64,000 nucleotides of DNA from Candidatus Poribacteria bacterium (GTDB lineage: Bacteria > Poribacteria > WGA-4E > WGA-3G): positions 122,902 to 186,901 of the forward strand of contig JAJECN010000058.1 of assembly GCA_022821965.1 (NCBI GenBank). The letters run 5' to 3'. A program made the position numbers and the translations under genes. This document shows positions 62,625 to 64,000 of the stretch, one piece after another. Each line of letters begins with the position of its first letter. The first letter of the stretch is position 1. Under the pieces are notes generated by a model. That model did no database searches. It worked only from the letters and a program-made list of their open reading frames with translations, and was not told the origin of the DNA.

Positions 62625-63320
62625 ATGAAAATTATATTGGTATTAGCAGGATTTGTGTTGATGATAGCCTTTTGCGTTATCGGCACAAGCGACATAGCAC
62701 AGGCGGAGGAAGTCTTGGGAACAGGAACAGATTCCCTGCTCGGAGGAGACCTAACCGACCCAGAAGACGATGGTGAACCTGAAGCAGATAAAGGTTACAA
62801 CGCCACTTTCACAGCCAACGATGAACCCGGATTCGCGGGCGGTGAATTTGCGTTTAACGTCTTCGATAACCGCCTTGGTCCCAGCAATGACAAATGGTGC
62901 TGCGGACGTGGGGGCGGCATTCCGAAAGAAGGTCTACACGTGACAGCTGAGTTTGAGGAGCAGTACGCATTGACACACTTCACCATGTCTTCAGCGAACG
63001 ATGTTCCTCCGAGGGACCCTACAGTGTGGGAGGTTCAGGGGTCTAACGACGGCAAGAAGTTTACGACCATCTTTGCTCACGACGGGAAAAGCTTTTGGGA
63101 TCAGCGACTGCAAGTCGTCCTTTTTGAGGCAGGAGAAGATTACGACGTTCAAAAAGTCGGGTATAAGTTTTTTCGGCATGTTACTTTTGACACCGCATCG
63201 AACCCGGCTGGGGCGTACTTTCAAATTGGCGAAATTGAGTTCTTCGGCGATGATAGTTTTCCCGTAGACCCCAGAGCCAAGCTCGCCACTACATGGGGAA
63301 GCATCAAAAAGGGCCGATAA
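62625..63320 (+). CDS. secreted F5/8-type C (discoidin)-like protein (231 aa)
   Basis: A signal peptide (IILVLAGFVLMIAFCVIGTS, then AQAEE) precedes a discoidin-like beta domain: FAFNVFDNRLGPSNDKWCCG, FTMSSANDVPPRDPTVWEVQ, GSNDGKKFTTIFAHDGKSFW and IGEIEFFGD. Such domains bind carbohydrate or surface lipids. The tail LATTWGSIKKGR resembles a conserved end of Poribacteria-type secreted proteins and could be a sorting tag (inference). The ATG at 62625 is used; a TTG nine bases before is less likely. Confidence 0.75.
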   Translation: MKIILVLAGFVLMIAFCVIGTSDIAQAEEVLGTGTDSLLGGDLTDPEDDGEPEADKGYNATFTANDEPGFAGGEFAFNVFDNRLGPSNDKWCCGRGGGIPKEGLHVTAEFEEQYALTHFTMSSANDVPPRDPTVWEVQGSNDGKKFTTIFAHDGKSFWDQRLQVVLFEAGEDYDVQKVGYKFFRHVTFDTASNPAGAYFQIGEIEFFGDDSFPVDPRAKLATTWGSIKKGR

Positions 63321-63346
63321 GGGCAAATATCAGACATTTTCTAAAT

Positions 63347-63391
63347 CGGAAACCTGAATCCAGTAATAGCTTGGTTTGGGTTTCCGTTTTT
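63347..63391 (+). terminator. Rho-independent terminator
   Basis: CGGAAACC (63347-63354) and GGTTTCCG (63379-63386) pair perfectly and are followed by five T. It ends the F5/8 transcript. Confidence 0.8.
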
Positions 63392-63537
63392 CATATCCGC
63401 AATGAAACCACAGGTGCGGTGCTACGAACCCTGAAAAACATTAGCAACTTGCTAATGTGCCGTATTGCTCGGCTGACACCTGTCTATGGGAAAATGGAAG
63501 AACAGAAGGGTGAAAAAAAGAGCCTTTAATTAGTTTA

Positions 63538-63771
63538 CTAATATTCCTTGTAAACAACGGTCTGCGATTTTTTCAAGTTGGCGGCATACGCAAAACAGGC
63601 GCGAATGTCCGTTTCAGTTAAATAAGGAAAATCATCAAGGATTTCTGCCACCGTCATACCAGATGCAAGATATTCAAAGATATCGTAAACGGTGATCCGC
63701 ATGCCCCGAATGCAGGGCTGCCCACTGCGTTTCCCTGGTTCAACAGTAATAATGCCTGTATAGTCGTTCAT
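63538..63771 (-). CDS. DUF433 family protein (77 aa)
   Basis: A full DUF433 domain: ITVEPGKRSGQPCIRGMRIT, VYDIFEYLASGMTVAEILDD, FPYLTETDIRACFAYAAN. It is a small helix-turn-helix-like protein often found as the antitoxin side of a pair with a DUF5615 (PIN-like) toxin. No such partner is found in the 217 bases downstream, so it is single here. The ATG at 63771 has AAGGGA seven bases ahead; a longer frame upstream is ignored. Confidence 0.85.
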   Translation of the reverse strand: MNDYTGIITVEPGKRSGQPCIRGMRITVYDIFEYLASGMTVAEILDDFPYLTETDIRACFAYAANLKKSQTVVYKEY

Positions 63772-63870
63772 CGCTGTTCCCTTGTTAGTAAGTTTCAATT
63801 TTACTTGCTCTAAAGTATACACGAAAAATTTTGAAAAAGCAAGAGATTCAGTTTTTCCTATCAGAGGCAT

Positions 63871-63999
63871 TCAATTGTCGAGTATTGGGTTTTGAATGAT
63901 TTTGAGTGCTTCAGTGGGACGTGCGGCGAAAAATCGGAATGCCTGTGCTATTTTTGTATACCCTGATATGCGGAGCAGCGTTAGCACAGTATTACGCAG
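63871..63999 (-). CDS. C-terminal fragment of a transposase (partial at window edge)
   Basis: The minus strand is open from the window edge to TGA 63871-63873 (42 codons). It reads LRNTVLTLLRISGYTKIAQA, then FFAARPTEALKII, which is like the C-terminal end of ISAs1/H-repeat-type DDE transposases. The body lies outside the window. The DUF433 gene follows 99 bases downstream of this end. Confidence 0.55.
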   Translation of the reverse strand: MRNTVLTLLRISGYTKIAQAFRFFAARPTEALKIIQNPILDN

Positions 64000-64000
64000 G

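Overview
This window looks like a chromosomal piece of an uncultured, Gram-negative-type marine or sediment bacterium, most likely Candidatus Poribacteria or a close relative. The assignment is an inference from gene content: two secreted DUF1549/DUF1553 plus Tat-exported DUF1501 sets, a sulfatase, a PhyH dioxygenase, propeller proteins, a PorV-like barrel with a SPOR domain, an F5/8-type C protein with a KLATTWG tail, ECF-like sigma factors with long helical tails, and many small intergenic foldback repeats. There is no rRNA or marker gene in the window to prove it. I saw no tRNA and no CRISPR array.

The main discovery is that two genes contain an in-frame TGA that almost certainly encodes selenocysteine. 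(1) On the minus strand at 11543-13141, a signal-peptide / c-type cytochrome / WD40 protein runs through TGA 11714-11716 into a complete heavy-metal-associated (HMA) domain. The TGA falls on the first Cys of the GMTCxxC metal site, giving GMTUGAC. (2) On the plus strand at 56103-57632, TGA 56901-56903 joins two halves of a protein that matches animal selenoprotein N on both sides of its SCU motif. Each TGA is followed at the right distance by a perfect hairpin with a GG-starting apical loop, as in a bacterial SECIS element. A standard annotation would break both genes.

Layout. 1-9073: on the minus strand, a secreted DUF1549/1553 - DUF1501 - PPC-domain operon, a WD40 protein and a ThuA-like secreted protein. 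9208-13141: a DNA methyltransferase, a sulfatase and the Sec-HMA protein. 13447-15055: YceI and a membrane protein. 15116-22857: a sigma-54-type promoter with twin upstream sites, followed by a 27-repeat Ycf48-like protein, a Uma2 nuclease, a VWA protein and a SNF2-SWIM helicase. The same promoter module, with identical spacing, recurs at 22898-23012 before a TPR protein. 24372-34868: metabolic and housekeeping genes (PLP-dependent sulfur enzyme, MGMT, SCP2, PhyH, glyoxalase-like, YugP-like protease, amidohydrolase), a GIY-YIG/T5orf172-like protein, a PorV-SPOR protein and a secreted propeller protein.

34948-48433 is a sigma-factor / ABC-transporter island: a region-2-only sigma factor, a small membrane protein, two paralogous 572-aa sigma factors, two ABC-2 permeases, a FtsX/MacB-like permease and a pair of ABC exporter half-transporters. 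All three sigma genes share a conserved upstream block with a fixed-spacing bipartite motif, suggesting one shared or autoregulated regulon. 48612-56006 is conserved housekeeping: S20 (TTG start), RsmB, ThiE, ThiD, DUF2203, MurJ, a HisF with the catalytic Asp130 replaced by Gln, and a class IV aminotransferase. 56103-64000: the SelN homologue, a second DUF1549/1553-DUF1501 pair, an F5/8-type C protein, a DUF433 protein and the C-terminus of a transposase.
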